From Chitinophagales bacterium (lineage in GTDB: Bacteria > Bacteroidota > Bacteroidia > Chitinophagales > Chitinophagaceae), in the NCBI GenBank assembly GCA_017303835.1, contig JAFLBI010000002.1, forward strand, positions 124,001 through 188,000: a stretch of DNA of 64,000 nt, given 5' to 3'. This document shows, in pieces, positions 63,799 to 64,000 of this stretch. The notes under the pieces are model-generated. The model had not been told where the DNA came from, did not search any database, and worked only from the letters and a program-made list of their open reading frames with translations. Both the position numbers and the translations under genes were made by a program. Each line of letters opens with the position of its first letter. Position 1 is the first letter of the stretch.

Positions 63799-64000
63799 AT
63801 GCAAAGAAGAAAATGGATCATCCTCTTGATACTAACCTGTCTCTATTTTTCCGGCAAAGCACAGCCTGGTTTCAACAACAATGTAGAAGATGCACCTATT
63901 GATGGTGGGCTGAGTGTATTGTTGGCAGCAGGGGTTGGGTATGGGGCAAAAAAACTGCGCGATCAACAGATCGCGCAGCGGAAAGATGTTTGTGAGGATG
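63799..64000 (+). CDS. Start of a small PID-CTERM-like secreted protein (runs off the window)
   Basis: The reading frame opens ten bases after the T9SS-tail gene and continues to the window edge without a stop (67 codons). It begins MQRRKWIILLILTCLYFSGKAQ, a signal peptide, then PGFNNNVEDAPIDGGLSVLL and AAGVGYGAKKLR. The sequence P-I-D-G-G-L-S followed by a hydrophobic stretch and basic residues matches the PID-CTERM sorting signal of Bacteroidota, which is thought to be handled by a dedicated processing enzyme (exosortase-like). Here almost the whole mature protein consists of this signal. The true end lies beyond the window. Confidence 0.65.
   Translation, partial: MQRRKWIILLILTCLYFSGKAQPGFNNNVEDAPIDGGLSVLLAAGVGYGAKKLRDQQIAQRKDVCED
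63948..63978 (-). terminator. Minus-strand terminator at the window edge
   Basis: CTGCGCGAT-caacag-ATCGCGCAG (63955-63978), nine-base perfect stem, with seven A before it, so on the minus strand it is followed by seven T. It probably ends a minus-strand gene that lies to the right of the window. It sits inside the coding frame of the PID-CTERM-like gene. Confidence 0.6.

Overview
The window comes from a member of the phylum Bacteroidota, most likely the Chitinophagaceae. The family-level placement is inference; the phylum is well supported. The evidence is: many promoters of the Bacteroidota housekeeping type (TTTG, about 17-20 bases, TAnnTTTG/TAnnTTCG); a secreted protein with a type IX secretion tail; a PID-CTERM-like sorting signal; TonB-dependent receptors, one with a carboxypeptidase-regulatory-like N-terminus; an HmuY-like lipoprotein; a LytS/LytTR two-component pair; a group II-type geranylgeranylglyceryl phosphate synthase; and a long type 2 isoleucyl-tRNA synthetase. 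The region is dense chromosomal DNA. Almost every gene is complete. I see no tRNA, rRNA, CRISPR array, prophage or classical insertion sequence.

Layout. 0-7.3 kb: mfd, a small DUF4870-like membrane protein, a 68-residue unknown, gyrB and an AraC-type regulator with a cysteine cluster. 7.4-16.5 kb: a YtcJ-like amidohydrolase lipoprotein, a FecA-like receptor, then a likely metal-regulated operon (receptor with a CNVC plug motif, HmuR-like receptor, HmuY-like lipoprotein) behind a near-ideal promoter and a perfect TTTAGAC-AA-GTCTAAA palindrome. 16.6-21 kb: ileS with a swapped GIHH signature, followed by a TraR/DksA-like protein carrying a histone H1-like tail. 21-21.8 kb: a REP-associated tyrosine transposase (RAYT) between REP-like hairpins, inserted inside a 61/62-base duplication of a terminator and the 3' end of the neighbouring ABC transporter gene. 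21.8-30.5 kb: MsbA-like ABC transporter, rbfA, a LolC/E-like permease, the N-terminal half of transketolase, a WecA/TagO-like transferase, frr, an EamA transporter, mscL and scpA. 30.5-31.9 kb: a small accessory patch holding a decayed copy of the 3' end of dxs, a lipoprotein and a membrane protein of unknown function, a truncated reading frame and a lone REP-like hairpin. 32-42 kb: dxs, LytS-type kinase and LytTR regulator, M28 peptidase, GGGP synthase, a 406-base non-coding stretch with DnaA-box-like sites, the B12-dependent ribonucleotide reductase, and a secreted heptad-repeat charged protein. 42-53 kb: metG, LD-carboxypeptidase, a TylF-like methyltransferase, a secreted TonB-C-like protein, two paralogous alpha/beta hydrolases, rhodanese, a Kup potassium transporter, and two proteins of unknown function. 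53-64 kb: purQ, a DsbD pair, a YitT-like protein, an ECF sigma factor, uvrA, a T9SS-type secreted protein and the start of a PID-CTERM protein.

The most interesting points are: (1) the IleRS with GIHH in place of HIGH, which predicts intrinsic mupirocin hyper-resistance; (2) the RAYT/REP element within a target-like duplication, and a second locus (30.5-31.9 kb) that repeats the pattern of a duplicated gene end, accessory DNA and a REP-like hairpin; (3) the promoter-operator in front of the haem/iron operon; (4) DnaA-box-like sites in front of the ribonucleotide reductase. Where a start codon has been moved from the longest possible reading frame, the reason is given in the entry.
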